Shown: positions 36,086-44,324 of the stretch, piece after piece
Layout of the letters: each line of letters begins with the position of its first letter
Position numbering within the stretch: position 1 is the stretch's first letter
Source of the DNA: Roseibacillus sp.
GTDB lineage: Bacteria; Verrucomicrobiota; Verrucomicrobiia; Verrucomicrobiales; Akkermansiaceae
Assembly: GCA_028821775.1 (NCBI GenBank)
Contig: JAPKFB010000003.1
Span: 62,001-126,000 of the forward strand
Direction: 5' to 3'
DNA: 64,000 bases
Notes under the pieces: generated by a model
Told to the model about the DNA's origin: nothing
The model's input: the letters and a program-made list of their open reading frames with translations, nothing else
The model's database searches: none
Made by a program: the position numbers and the translations under genes

Positions 36086-38527
36086 CTATTCCCGGGTCTT
36101 GGTGATATCCAAATTGTAGAGGGTGTTGATCAAGACGGTCCATCCCGCGAGTTCAGCCTTGCCATGGGCGTCCTGGAGGGGGATTCCGCTGCAAATTTCT
36201 TCGGCGAGCGCAGGGTTCTTGCGATAGCGTTTCTGCAAATCCTCGATCAGCTTTGAGAGGATGTTGCGTTCGCCCTCATCCGGCAATTTCGAAGTCACCG
36301 TCTCGTAGGCCATTTCGAGGCGTTTGGCAGCATCCTTGTTCGCGGTCACCACCTTCTGCGCCAAGTTGCGCGCGGCCTTCAGATACTCAGTTTCATTGAG
36401 AAGCAAGAGGGCTTGCGAGGGCGTGTTGGTACGCTCGCGCCGTGCGATGCAGGCGTCCCGGATGGGAGCGTTCATGATCGTCATCTGAGGAGGAGGCATC
36501 CCTCGTTTCCAATATGTGTAGATGCTGCGGCGATGGATCGCGTCGCCGGTGTCGGCCTTGAATCGTTCACCGATCATGGTGACCGCCTTCCACAATCCAT
36601 CGGGCTGGGGCGGCTTGACGCTCTTTCCGTACATCGCGCTCGAGAGCAGTCCGCTGGTGGCGAGGATTTGGTCGCGGATCATCTCAGCATCCATGCGATG
36701 GCGCGATCCACGGGCCAGCAGTCGGTTCTTGGGATCCTCCGCAAACTGGGTCGGAGTGGCCGCTGAAGACTGCCGATAGGTTCGCGAGAGCACGATCTGC
36801 TTCACCAGGGCCTTGATGTTCCAACCGGATTCCTGAAAGGACACCGTGAGGTGGTCGAGCAGTGCGGGGTGGCTGGGAACTTCGCCCTGCGCACCCAGAT
36901 CTTCCGAAGTCTTCACCAGTCCGACGCCAAAGAGTTGCTGCCAAATCCGGTTGACCGCCACGCGGGCCGTCAGCGGATTCTGGCGATCGACAAACCACTC
37001 CGCCAGATCCATGCGGGTGGCGGGTTCTCCACTCTTCTTCATGGCGGGCAAGAATTCCGGGGTGTTGCGCGTGACTTCCTCGCCGGGATCATCGTAGCGC
37101 CCGCGCTTCATGATATGGGCCGGGCGAACCTCCTTGCGCTCCCTCATCACCATTGCTTGCGACATTGCCTTGTCGAGTTCGGCGCGCTGCCTGCTGAGAC
37201 CGTTCTTCTTTGCAACCAACTCCCGCGCGGCCTGCATGAGGGGCTTTTTCTTCTCCGGATCCTTTTCCTCCGTCGCCGTTTTCTTGGCGAGATTCACTTC
37301 CGGTTCGAGCTTCGCCAGCTGCTCATTCACGGACTTGAGCTTCAGCTTCTGCTCAGGCGTCCCCAGCGTCACGAAGGGCGGTTGCAGCCCGTTTTTGGGG
37401 CTCCCGCCTGTCTCCGGGGCGGCGTCGATGTTGTTGAAGAAGGCGAAGAGCGAGTAAAAATCCTTCTGGGTGAGGGGATCGTACTTGTGATCGTGGCAGG
37501 TGGCACAATGGACCGTCATGCCCATGAAGGCAGTTCCGACCGCGGTTACGCGATCGGTCACATTCTTGAAAAAGCTCTCCTCCGGCAAGGCCGTGCCCCG
37601 GTCGATGATGAGGTGCAGTCGGTTGAATCCCGAGGCCGCCAACTGGTCGTTGTTCGGGTCGGGGAAGAGGTCGCCGGCCAATTGATAGCGGACGAAGTCG
37701 TCGTAACCCAGATTCTCGTTGAAGGCCCGGATTACCCAGTCGCGATAGGCGACCGCGTTGCGATAGAAGTCCTTGTGCATGCCGTTGGTGTCGGCAAAGC
37801 GAACGAGGTCCAACCAGTAGCGCGCGATGTGCTCGCCGTATTGAGCTCTGGCGAGGAGTCGATCAATGAGCGCTTCGTAGGCCTTTGGGCTCTTGTCGGC
37901 CAGGAAGGCCTGCACCTCTTCGCGGGTCGGGGGAAGCCCGGTGAGATCAAAAGTGACCCGGCGAATGAGGGTGCGCTTGTCGGCATCCGCGGAAGGGGAG
38001 AGACCGGCCGATTCGAGACGGGCCAGGACATGCAAGTCGATCGTCTGCCTACTCCAAGTCTTGTTCTTGAGTGCCGGGGCTGCGGGCATTCTGGCCGGAA
38101 CGAAGGCCCAGAAGGTCTCGTAGGGTGCCCCCTTGAGGATCCAACGCTTGAAGATTTCCTGCTCTGCCTTGGACAGCGGCTTCTTGTGCGCCTTCTCAGG
38201 CGGCATCACATCCTCCTCCTCGGAAGTCGTGATGCGATACCAGAGTTCACTCTCTTCGAGCGATCCGGGCACGATCGCAGTCGAGTTCTTGAGGGTTCGA
38301 TAGGCTCCATCCGCGCCGGTCGCGCGGTCCAGTCGGAGCTTGGCCTTGCGTTCCTTCGCGTCCGGTCCGTGACAGGCGAAGCACCGATCTGACAAGATTG
38401 GCCGCACGTCGCGGCTGAAGGAAATTTCGTCGGCGAGAGTGCTTGAGGCGCCAACGGCCAAGGCTAGGAGAGCGAGCGTGCATGCAGAGGCCAGCCTGAA
38501 CAGCCCAGAGTTTATTCGCAGGAACAT
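36086..38527 (-). CDS. PSCyt1-DUF1549-DUF1553 (PSCyt2/PSD1) exported cytochrome-type protein
   Basis: This 813-residue protein has a signal peptide ([18 protein letters not shown]). The cytochrome c domain has CFACHG (49-53) and a distal [12 protein letters not shown]1549 (about 150-360) contains [37 protein letters not shown] and [13 protein letters not shown] charged coiled-coil-like insert (about 385-450, [20 protein letters not shown]) comes before DUF1553, with [26 protein letters not shown] and [19 protein letters not shown]. The companion DUF1501 gene follows directly. This copy differs from the 13548 gene in the coiled-coil insert and shorter C-terminus. Function in periplasmic redox chemistry is presumed only. 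Confidence 0.94.
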   Translation of the reverse strand: MFLRINSGLFRLASACTLALLALAVGASSTLADEISFSRDVRPILSDRCFACHGPDAKERKAKLRLDRATGADGAYRTLKNSTAIVPGSLEESELWYRITTSEEEDVMPPEKAHKKPLSKAEQEIFKRWILKGAPYETFWAFVPARMPAAPALKNKTWSRQTIDLHVLARLESAGLSPSADADKRTLIRRVTFDLTGLPPTREEVQAFLADKSPKAYEALIDRLLARAQYGEHIARYWLDLVRFADTNGMHKDFYRNAVAYRDWVIRAFNENLGYDDFVRYQLAGDLFPDPNNDQLAASGFNRLHLIIDRGTALPEESFFKNVTDRVTAVGTAFMGMTVHCATCHDHKYDPLTQKDFYSLFAFFNNIDAAPETGGSPKNGLQPPFVTLGTPEQKLKLKSVNEQLAKLEPEVNLAKKTATEEKDPEKKKPLMQAARELVAKKNGLSRQRAELDKAMSQAMVMRERKEVRPAHIMKRGRYDDPGEEVTRNTPEFLPAMKKSGEPATRMDLAEWFVDRQNPLTARVAVNRIWQQLFGVGLVKTSEDLGAQGEVPSHPALLDHLTVSFQESGWNIKALVKQIVLSRTYRQSSAATPTQFAEDPKNRLLARGSRHRMDAEMIRDQILATSGLLSSAMYGKSVKPPQPDGLWKAVTMIGERFKADTGDAIHRRSIYTYWKRGMPPPQMTIMNAPIRDACIARRERTNTPSQALLLLNETEYLKAARNLAQKVVTANKDAAKRLEMAYETVTSKLPDEGERNILSKLIEDLQKRYRKNPALAEEICSGIPLQDAHGKAELAGWTVLINTLYNLDITKTRE

Positions 38528-38636
38528 CTAGAGTGAACGCTAGAATCTTGTTGCTCGAGAGTCACGGAAAGAAAGAGGGGAGTTCCGATGCGGCAAGGGG
38601 GAGGGGGTTGTGGCGTGACCCTGAAGACCATGGTCA

Positions 38637-39387
38637 TCAAGGTGCAATCCGCAATCGCACCGACTGATCGAGGAGGTTCAGCGTTTTGGTCGTGAGCAGG
38701 CCAGTGTCCTCGGGAGTGGCTTTGCCGGCCTGCTGGGTCGTTCCATCATGTGAGAGGATCCAGCGATACGATCTGCGAGGCTCGGTCTTGAAGTGTTGCA
38801 GGCGGCGCAAGCTGACTGCGGTGGTGGCACTGGTTGGAAGTGCGCTCGATGTCTTCAACTCCGTTTTCGTGACGAGGCGCAGGTCAATTCCGAAGATTCG
38901 CGCCTCATCGCGAATCGTCTTCCAGCGAAAGACTGGACCCAACTGACCAGTCGGATCACCGCCCGAAGCATTCATGTGATCCGAGTAGATCTTGTCCGTG
39001 CTGGTCTGGGTAAAATCGGATAGGTTTCGTCCCTGCGAATGGAGCGTCAGGGGAAGGCTTGGGCAGCAGGATGATAGTTTGTCACCGTGCTCTTGCGGCC
39101 ATGGGGACCCCAGGAAAAAACCAAGGGGAACCTCTTCTCCTTGAAGGAGGCGAGCAATTCCTCCTGCCCTCGGGACCATCCGTCATTGGGCGCGGAAAAA
39201 TTGACGAGGACGGGCGGATCCGGGACCTCCTGTCCGAACAGGCGTGCCTTGAGATGATCGATTTCGGCCGGGACTGCAACATTGGCCGCCGCAAAGATAT
39301 TGCCGCGCCGCATGCCAATTTTCCCCATGGAAATGCCGAAGCCATCGCAAAAGGTGGCGGCGGTTGATGGCCTTCACCGGTTTCGGA
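38637..39387 (-). pseudogene. C-terminal relic of a large secreted protein (hydrolase-like), two point lesions
   Basis: Reading from about 39387 downward, the frame gives FCDGFGISMGKIGMRRGNIF, then DPPVLVNFSAPNDGW and PLVFSWGPHGRKSTVT. It is halted by TGA at 39047-39049 inside AAQAFP(W)RSIRRDETYPI, where TGG to TGA is the simplest explanation. About 30 bases later one base is missing from the following Phe codon. The next frame continues TQTSTDKIYSDHMNASGGD to a natural end at 38637 (LLDQSVRLRIAP). The N-terminal portion is absent, cut by a TGA just upstream. I recall the motif set from PVC secreted esterase/peptidase-like proteins but cannot name the family with certainty. Confidence 0.55.
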
Positions 39388-39396
39388 GAAGGGAAT

Positions 39397-39420
39397 GGGG
39401 AGGGTCAGGGGGAGGGTCAG
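39397..39420. repeat. 12-bp tandem repeat (two copies)
   Basis: GGGGAGGGTCAG occurs twice in direct tandem. It lies at the truncated 5' side of the hydrolase-like relic, where a deletion end point would be expected. Slippage or microhomology-mediated deletion is a possible cause; this is inference. Confidence 0.5.
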
Positions 39421-39462
39421 AGACGAGGATTGTTAGTTCCGCCTTTCGACAAGGAATTCAGA

Positions 39463-42411
39463 TTAATTCGTCCGCAGAAAACTCTCGCTGAGTATGATTT
39501 CTCTCATCAGGGACTTAAGCTTGAAGTTTTCCTTCTCGGTCTTTTCGACAATCCGGTCGATCGTGAGGGAGTCTGCGGGGCTGAGTTCCTTGGAGAGGGC
39601 AAATCTCAAGAGGTGTGCAGTGAAGGCCTTGGCGAAGCGCCTCTTCTCCATGACCAGTGATTCCTTGAAGGCGGTGATGTCGGTGAAGGGATACTTCTTC
39701 ATCAGGGTGCCGCTGGAGTCGACCTCTCTGCCATTCTCATACTTGTCGCGCCAGCGTCCGGTGATGTCGAAGTTTTCCAGGGCAAATCCCAGCGGGTCGA
39801 GCCGCGAGTGGCAACCGGCACAGTCGGGGTTTTCGCGGTGCTTGGCGAACTTCTCGCGGATGGTCAGATTCTTGTCGCCGCTGTCCTCATTCAGGGGAGG
39901 GACATCATTGGGCGGGGGAGGGGGCGGGTCGTTGAAGATCACTTCGATCATCCAGGCACCGCGAGCAATCGGGTGGGTGCGCTTGGGGCCCGAGGTCATG
40001 CTCAACATCGCGGCATTGGTGATCACCCCGCCATAGCGCGGATCCGAAGCGGCCACCCGGTGGAAGGTCCGGGAACGCATCTTGTTGCGGATCTCGTTAT
40101 CAAAACGCTTCCGGGCCTCCTGCTGCGCCTTCCCCGGGTTCTGATTCGGGGGGACTCGCTTCAAGGCGACTTCTGATTGTGCAAGAGTCTGGCTCAATGA
40201 CTCCTTCTTCGCTTTTTGACCAAGGGTGAGGGCCTGCGTCAACTCCTTGTCGGAGATGTAAAGGTGCTCGCCACCACTGGAGGCGGAAACTTCGATCGCG
40301 TTCAGGGCACGTTTGTAGAGGCGCGCCCGGGCCAGACTCACCGAGAGGTATTTGTTTCCTCCCGGAGGCAGATGGCGCAAGCCGAAGAGCACCGAGGAGT
40401 TGTTCTTGGGAAAGGTGGCCGCGCCCTTGCGGTACGGTTTTCCGTAGGGTTTGCCATTGCGGTAGAGGGTAGTGGTTCCATCCGCCTGGTAGACCATCGC
40501 CAAGTGCAGGCGTTCGTTGGGCTTGTCCTCCGGGGTGGACTCCGGGAAGTCCAGCGTGCGGCTGAAGCCGTTGCTGCCCGAGATCCAGTGGCGCGCTTTT
40601 CTCTCGCCGAGCACGATGGTATCAAAGAAATCGCCGGGCCCCTGGATGCCCATCACGCCGCCGCCGCTCTGGTTCACATCGTGGACCTTGAGCCAGACTT
40701 CCAAGGTCTTGGCCTTCAGGGCAATGGGCAATTTTTTACTCTCCAGGTGAGACTTGTTGAGCTCCACCATGCCGTCCTTGAACTTGATTTTTCCGTGTGC
40801 TTTCAGATCCAGAGATCCGATCGAGTCCTTCAGGTCGCCATTGAACTCCCAAGCTGCGTAGGGCTTCAAGTCGATTGGTTTCCTGGCCCGAGGGTTCTTC
40901 TTGCGGGCCGCGAGGAGTCTTGCTCGCACCGGTTTGAGCAGGGCGTCGAGTTCAGCATGAGTTGATCCGATGGTTGTCTGCAGTTTTTTTCGCAACTCGT
41001 CCTTGGCCCGGTTCTGCTCCACAATGTCACTCCCCTCGACTTGGGGTGGTTTGAGATCGGTGGTGTACCAGCTTTTCAGAAAGTCGCTCTGATAGCTGAA
41101 GGTCGGAGCGATGAGATCCACGAGAGGCCGGTCTTCAATAAACACCGCATCGAAGAGCAGGAGCGGTTCGAGGACCATCTGCAGACTGGCGGGATTATTC
41201 TTATCCAGGCTGAAAAGTCGCGCTTTCTCGGGGTCCGGAGTGGCCGCGAGGATGTTTTCGAGCTGCATCCACTGGGAGGGGAATGTGTCCAGGAAGCGTT
41301 CAATTTTGGGGTCGGCAAGCATCCGCTCGATGGTCCGATTGAAGACTTCGCGGATGGCCAATTCTCCACTCTCTGCTGCGCGCAAAAGCTCCGGGTCCGG
41401 GCTGCTTCCCCAAAGGAAAAATGAGATGTTGGAAGCGATCGAGAAGAGGTCCTCCTTGTCATTGGAGGAGTCATAGCGATAGAGAAACATCGGGGAGGAC
41501 AAGGCCGCCGAAGCCGCTTTCTTCATGCTCTCCGTAAAGGTGAGCCCGGTCTTCAGCTTGGAGAGGGTGTAGGCCGTGTAGCGGTCCAGAGTGGCGGGAT
41601 CGACCGCGCTGCGAAAGGCTTGCCTCAAAAACGGCTCCAACCGCTTCCTGACTTCCTCCTTCATGTCCGTGCCGGCCGCAGGTTCCTTGAGGAAGTCATT
41701 CCACACTCCAACCGTCCCTTCATGGAAGTCCGGGCTTTCCAGGACGGAAACACTGAGCCGCAGAAAGGCGTCGAAGAGGAGAGGGGAGAGCGTGAGCTGA
41801 TTGGCCTGATTGTCGAATCCATGGGCCGCGCGCAAATCCTTTGGAAAGGCGTTCACATCCTTCAAGCCGGCTTCGGGCTTCAGGGCATGGCAGGACACCT
41901 CAACCCGATCGGGCATCTTGTCCTCTTTCGCATGCAGGTAGTTCTCATGGCGGGTCAGCAGCTTTTCGGTGAGCGGGAAGACGTTCCCCTTCAATTGGAA
42001 AAGATCCTTGATCGAGTTGTTGTACTGGAAGCGATTCAGCCTCCTGATCTGAACCTGCTTCGCTTCGGTGCCGGCTGTCGCCTCGCGCAGCATGGTCTTC
42101 AGGCTGGCAAGCAATTTGGTGCGATCCTGTTCGTCCAATTTCGGCTCATCTTCCGGTGGCATGTCATAGGCATCGATGACCTCGATCATCTCCTTGATCA
42201 GCTTGGGCTTGGTCAGAAGATGTTTCGCGGTGGTGAGCTCCTTGAGGTTGACCTTGCCCTTTACCTTCTTCTCGCCGTGGCACTTGGTGCAGGTCTTGGC
42301 GAAAAGTGGTTTCAGGAAGGTGTCGAAGTCGCTCTCTGCCTGACTTTCGGCGGCCCAGACGAGGAGGGGCAGGAGCAGGCAGGATCGGAGGATGAAATGT
42401 TGTGGATACAT
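39463..42411 (-). CDS. DUF1587-DUF1595-DUF1592-DUF1588-DUF1585 cytochrome-type protein with LamG insert
   Basis: The start was moved from 42531 to ATG 42411, where the signal peptide (SCLLLPLLVWAAESQA) begins. The 982-residue product opens with a cytochrome c motif, CTKCHG (41-45). DUF1587 (RRLNRFQYNNSIKDLF), DUF1595 (RQAFRSAVDPATLDRYT) and DUF1592 (ISFFLWGSSPDPELLRAAE) follow. About residues 525-715 hold a concanavalin-like LamG domain (AAWEFNGDLKDSIGSLDLKA) inserted in the array. After it come DUF1588 with CAGCHSRLDPLGFALENFD and DUF1585 at the end. It is paired with the DUF1552 gene 110 bp upstream. The LamG insert suggests carbohydrate contact; the catalytic role is unknown. Confidence 0.92.
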   Translation of the reverse strand: MYPQHFILRSCLLLPLLVWAAESQAESDFDTFLKPLFAKTCTKCHGEKKVKGKVNLKELTTAKHLLTKPKLIKEMIEVIDAYDMPPEDEPKLDEQDRTKLLASLKTMLREATAGTEAKQVQIRRLNRFQYNNSIKDLFQLKGNVFPLTEKLLTRHENYLHAKEDKMPDRVEVSCHALKPEAGLKDVNAFPKDLRAAHGFDNQANQLTLSPLLFDAFLRLSVSVLESPDFHEGTVGVWNDFLKEPAAGTDMKEEVRKRLEPFLRQAFRSAVDPATLDRYTAYTLSKLKTGLTFTESMKKAASAALSSPMFLYRYDSSNDKEDLFSIASNISFFLWGSSPDPELLRAAESGELAIREVFNRTIERMLADPKIERFLDTFPSQWMQLENILAATPDPEKARLFSLDKNNPASLQMVLEPLLLFDAVFIEDRPLVDLIAPTFSYQSDFLKSWYTTDLKPPQVEGSDIVEQNRAKDELRKKLQTTIGSTHAELDALLKPVRARLLAARKKNPRARKPIDLKPYAAWEFNGDLKDSIGSLDLKAHGKIKFKDGMVELNKSHLESKKLPIALKAKTLEVWLKVHDVNQSGGGVMGIQGPGDFFDTIVLGERKARHWISGSNGFSRTLDFPESTPEDKPNERLHLAMVYQADGTTTLYRNGKPYGKPYRKGAATFPKNNSSVLFGLRHLPPGGNKYLSVSLARARLYKRALNAIEVSASSGGEHLYISDKELTQALTLGQKAKKESLSQTLAQSEVALKRVPPNQNPGKAQQEARKRFDNEIRNKMRSRTFHRVAASDPRYGGVITNAAMLSMTSGPKRTHPIARGAWMIEVIFNDPPPPPPNDVPPLNEDSGDKNLTIREKFAKHRENPDCAGCHSRLDPLGFALENFDITGRWRDKYENGREVDSSGTLMKKYPFTDITAFKESLVMEKRRFAKAFTAHLLRFALSKELSPADSLTIDRIVEKTEKENFKLKSLMREIILSESFLRTN

Positions 42412-42521
42412 CAGGGCTCGCCTCTTAGCGGGGAATACTTCTTGGGAACGGTTCCTTCGTGAACAATCGAGGGCCCCCACGAGCGGTCCCATCATTGTTG
42501 GAATGCGCATGGGAAGCTCTC

Positions 42522-43895
42522 TCAGGTCCACAAGTCGGAGATGACCCCGTTACTGTCTGCGTACTCATCGATATCGACTCCCATCAACTTCGCGAGCGAG
42601 AGCCACATGTTGGAGTTCAGAGTGCCGCTGGGGCACTGAATAAAGCGTCCTTGTTTGACCTGTCCCTGTCCTCTGCCGGCGACGATCAAGGGCAGGTCAT
42701 AATACTGGTGGGTGGCTCCATCTCCGAGTCCGGCGCCATAGGTGACCAGGGAGTTGTCGAGAAGGGAAGTGCCGTCCGCCTCCTTGATCGTCTTCATGCG
42801 GGACAGGAGATAGGCGTACTGCTCCATATGAAAGATGTCGATTTTTTGCAACGCCTTGTAGCCGTCACCCTTCTGGTTGTGCGTCATGTTGTGATGTTGC
42901 ACTGGCTTGTCGAAGATTCCTTCGTAGAGCAGGGTGGCATCCCACCTCTCAGGTCCCACCATGAAGGTGGAGATATTCGTGATCCCCATCTGCAAGGCCA
43001 GCAGCATCAAGTCCGCTTGTAACTTGATGTATTCACCGCGCGGCAGGATCTCGTCCTTGGGAATCCTGATGTCTGCCCCCGCCAACAGCTTCTGCATTTT
43101 TGTGATTCTCACTTCGACGTCGCGAATCATCTCCATGAATTCGCCCAGCGTTTCGCGATCATCCCGGCCAAGTTTCTTGGCGAGGGTTTTGGCATCGGCC
43201 CGCATCAGGTCGGTCACGTCATCGAGATGAGTGCGGTAGCTGTCCGCCATGAAGAGTCGATCGTAGAGTTTCTTGGGATCTTTGATCGAGGGGGCGATCT
43301 TGTCCGGGCCATACCAGGAGATATTATTGAAGTGGATGGATTCTTTCGGTGCCTTGAATCCGTTGCAACTGATCTCCAGGGTCTTGAAGGCGGTTGAGCC
43401 GCCCACGTGTTCGCCGATCACCTGGTCCAGGCTTCGCCCGTTCGGGTGTCGGATCCCTTGCTCCGCGGCCTGCACGGGGGAGAGGCTGGTGAGGTAGCAG
43501 GAAGCGCCCTGCGCATGCACGTCCTGACCATTCTTGTAGGTGCGATCAAGCCCCGTGATCAAACTGATGTCCCTGGTGTGATCGGACAAGGGTTGCATCG
43601 TCGAGGTCAGTTCCAAGGGGTAGATGCCCGGCTTGTTCTGAACTCTCTTTTGATTCTTGGTTTTGTCGGCGTTGAACCCCCCCACAAAGCCCGGTAATGC
43701 TCCCTCCTCTTCACCGGGGAAGAAGCAGCGACGCACCAGTCCATTGGGGACATACATCATCACCAGTTTCTTGGAGGGTTTGGGTCCCCTTTTGGGCGCC
43801 GCTACGAGCGAGGGAAAAAATGGCAAGGTGAGGAGAGCCCCCTTGCTTCGGAGGAACTTTCTTCTGGAAATGCTCATTGGAGAAGATGGTTTCAT
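42522..43895 (-). CDS. DUF1552 family protein (Tat-exported)
   Basis: The start is set at ATG 43895 (MKPSSPMSISRRKFL); ATG 43877 is an alternative six codons in, and neither has a strong ribosome-binding site. The track's 43997 start adds a non-signal leader. The 457-residue product has a twin-arginine signal SRRKFLRSKGALLTLPF. DUF1552 features include YVPNGLVRRCFFPGEEEG, ARGASCYLTS-like context in VHAQGASCYLTSL, SLDQVIGEHVG and a C-terminal LVTYGAGLGDGATHQYYDLP. DUF1552 is almost always paired with a DUF1592-type cytochrome protein, as here. It resembles DUF1501 in organisation, so it may be an analogous exported partner. Confidence 0.92.
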   Translation of the reverse strand: MKPSSPMSISRRKFLRSKGALLTLPFFPSLVAAPKRGPKPSKKLVMMYVPNGLVRRCFFPGEEEGALPGFVGGFNADKTKNQKRVQNKPGIYPLELTSTMQPLSDHTRDISLITGLDRTYKNGQDVHAQGASCYLTSLSPVQAAEQGIRHPNGRSLDQVIGEHVGGSTAFKTLEISCNGFKAPKESIHFNNISWYGPDKIAPSIKDPKKLYDRLFMADSYRTHLDDVTDLMRADAKTLAKKLGRDDRETLGEFMEMIRDVEVRITKMQKLLAGADIRIPKDEILPRGEYIKLQADLMLLALQMGITNISTFMVGPERWDATLLYEGIFDKPVQHHNMTHNQKGDGYKALQKIDIFHMEQYAYLLSRMKTIKEADGTSLLDNSLVTYGAGLGDGATHQYYDLPLIVAGRGQGQVKQGRFIQCPSGTLNSNMWLSLAKLMGVDIDEYADSNGVISDLWT

Positions 43896-44324
43896 ACCTG
43901 TTGTATTGGAAAAGCTTATTATTTGCTCGTGGTCACTAAGCGGATTCGCAGGGGCTGAGAGGCACCGGAGATCGGGTTGTTCGTCGTTGCCTACCATGAA
44001 CGAATTACTCCGGAAAACTCCGGTCCAGCTGGCTTCGCTTGGAGCACCCGTGACAACATTGCGGAGTCAAATTGTGGATACCCTCAATCGCCTACGATTC
44101 TTACGGGGAGCCTTGTGCATCGCCTCGTCACAAATTCGGAGAGTCATGGATGAGCCAAGGCTCTCTGCACTACGGAATGGCACGCAGGCCCCCCTCATCG
44201 CAGGCAGGGGGGAATGGCGTCCCTATGGGGTGAGGTCGCTCGCGGACGCGAAAGTAACGATCACTTCTTGAGGTTATCGCTCTGTCCTTGCGATGCCGCT
44301 GTGAATGCCGTAGCGACTAGCTCC
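43896..44324. other. Divergent spacer with no supported gene
   Basis: This 429-bp region lies between the DUF1552 gene and the cytochrome c-propeller gene and should contain both promoters. A 91-codon plus-strand ORF from ATG 43996 (MNELLRKTPVQLASLG) is open but shows no family resemblance or export signal, and no ribosome-binding site precedes it. I see no clear relic here, unlike most spacers of this window. Confidence 0.4.

Noticed and set aside
36851-38392. 513-aa ORF on the plus strand
   Set aside because: It is the shadow of the DUF1549/DUF1553 gene, with biased composition and no recognisable motif.
43996-44271. 91-codon ORF in the divergent spacer
   Set aside because: It has no ribosome-binding site, no family resemblance and no export signal; it is kept only as spacer content.
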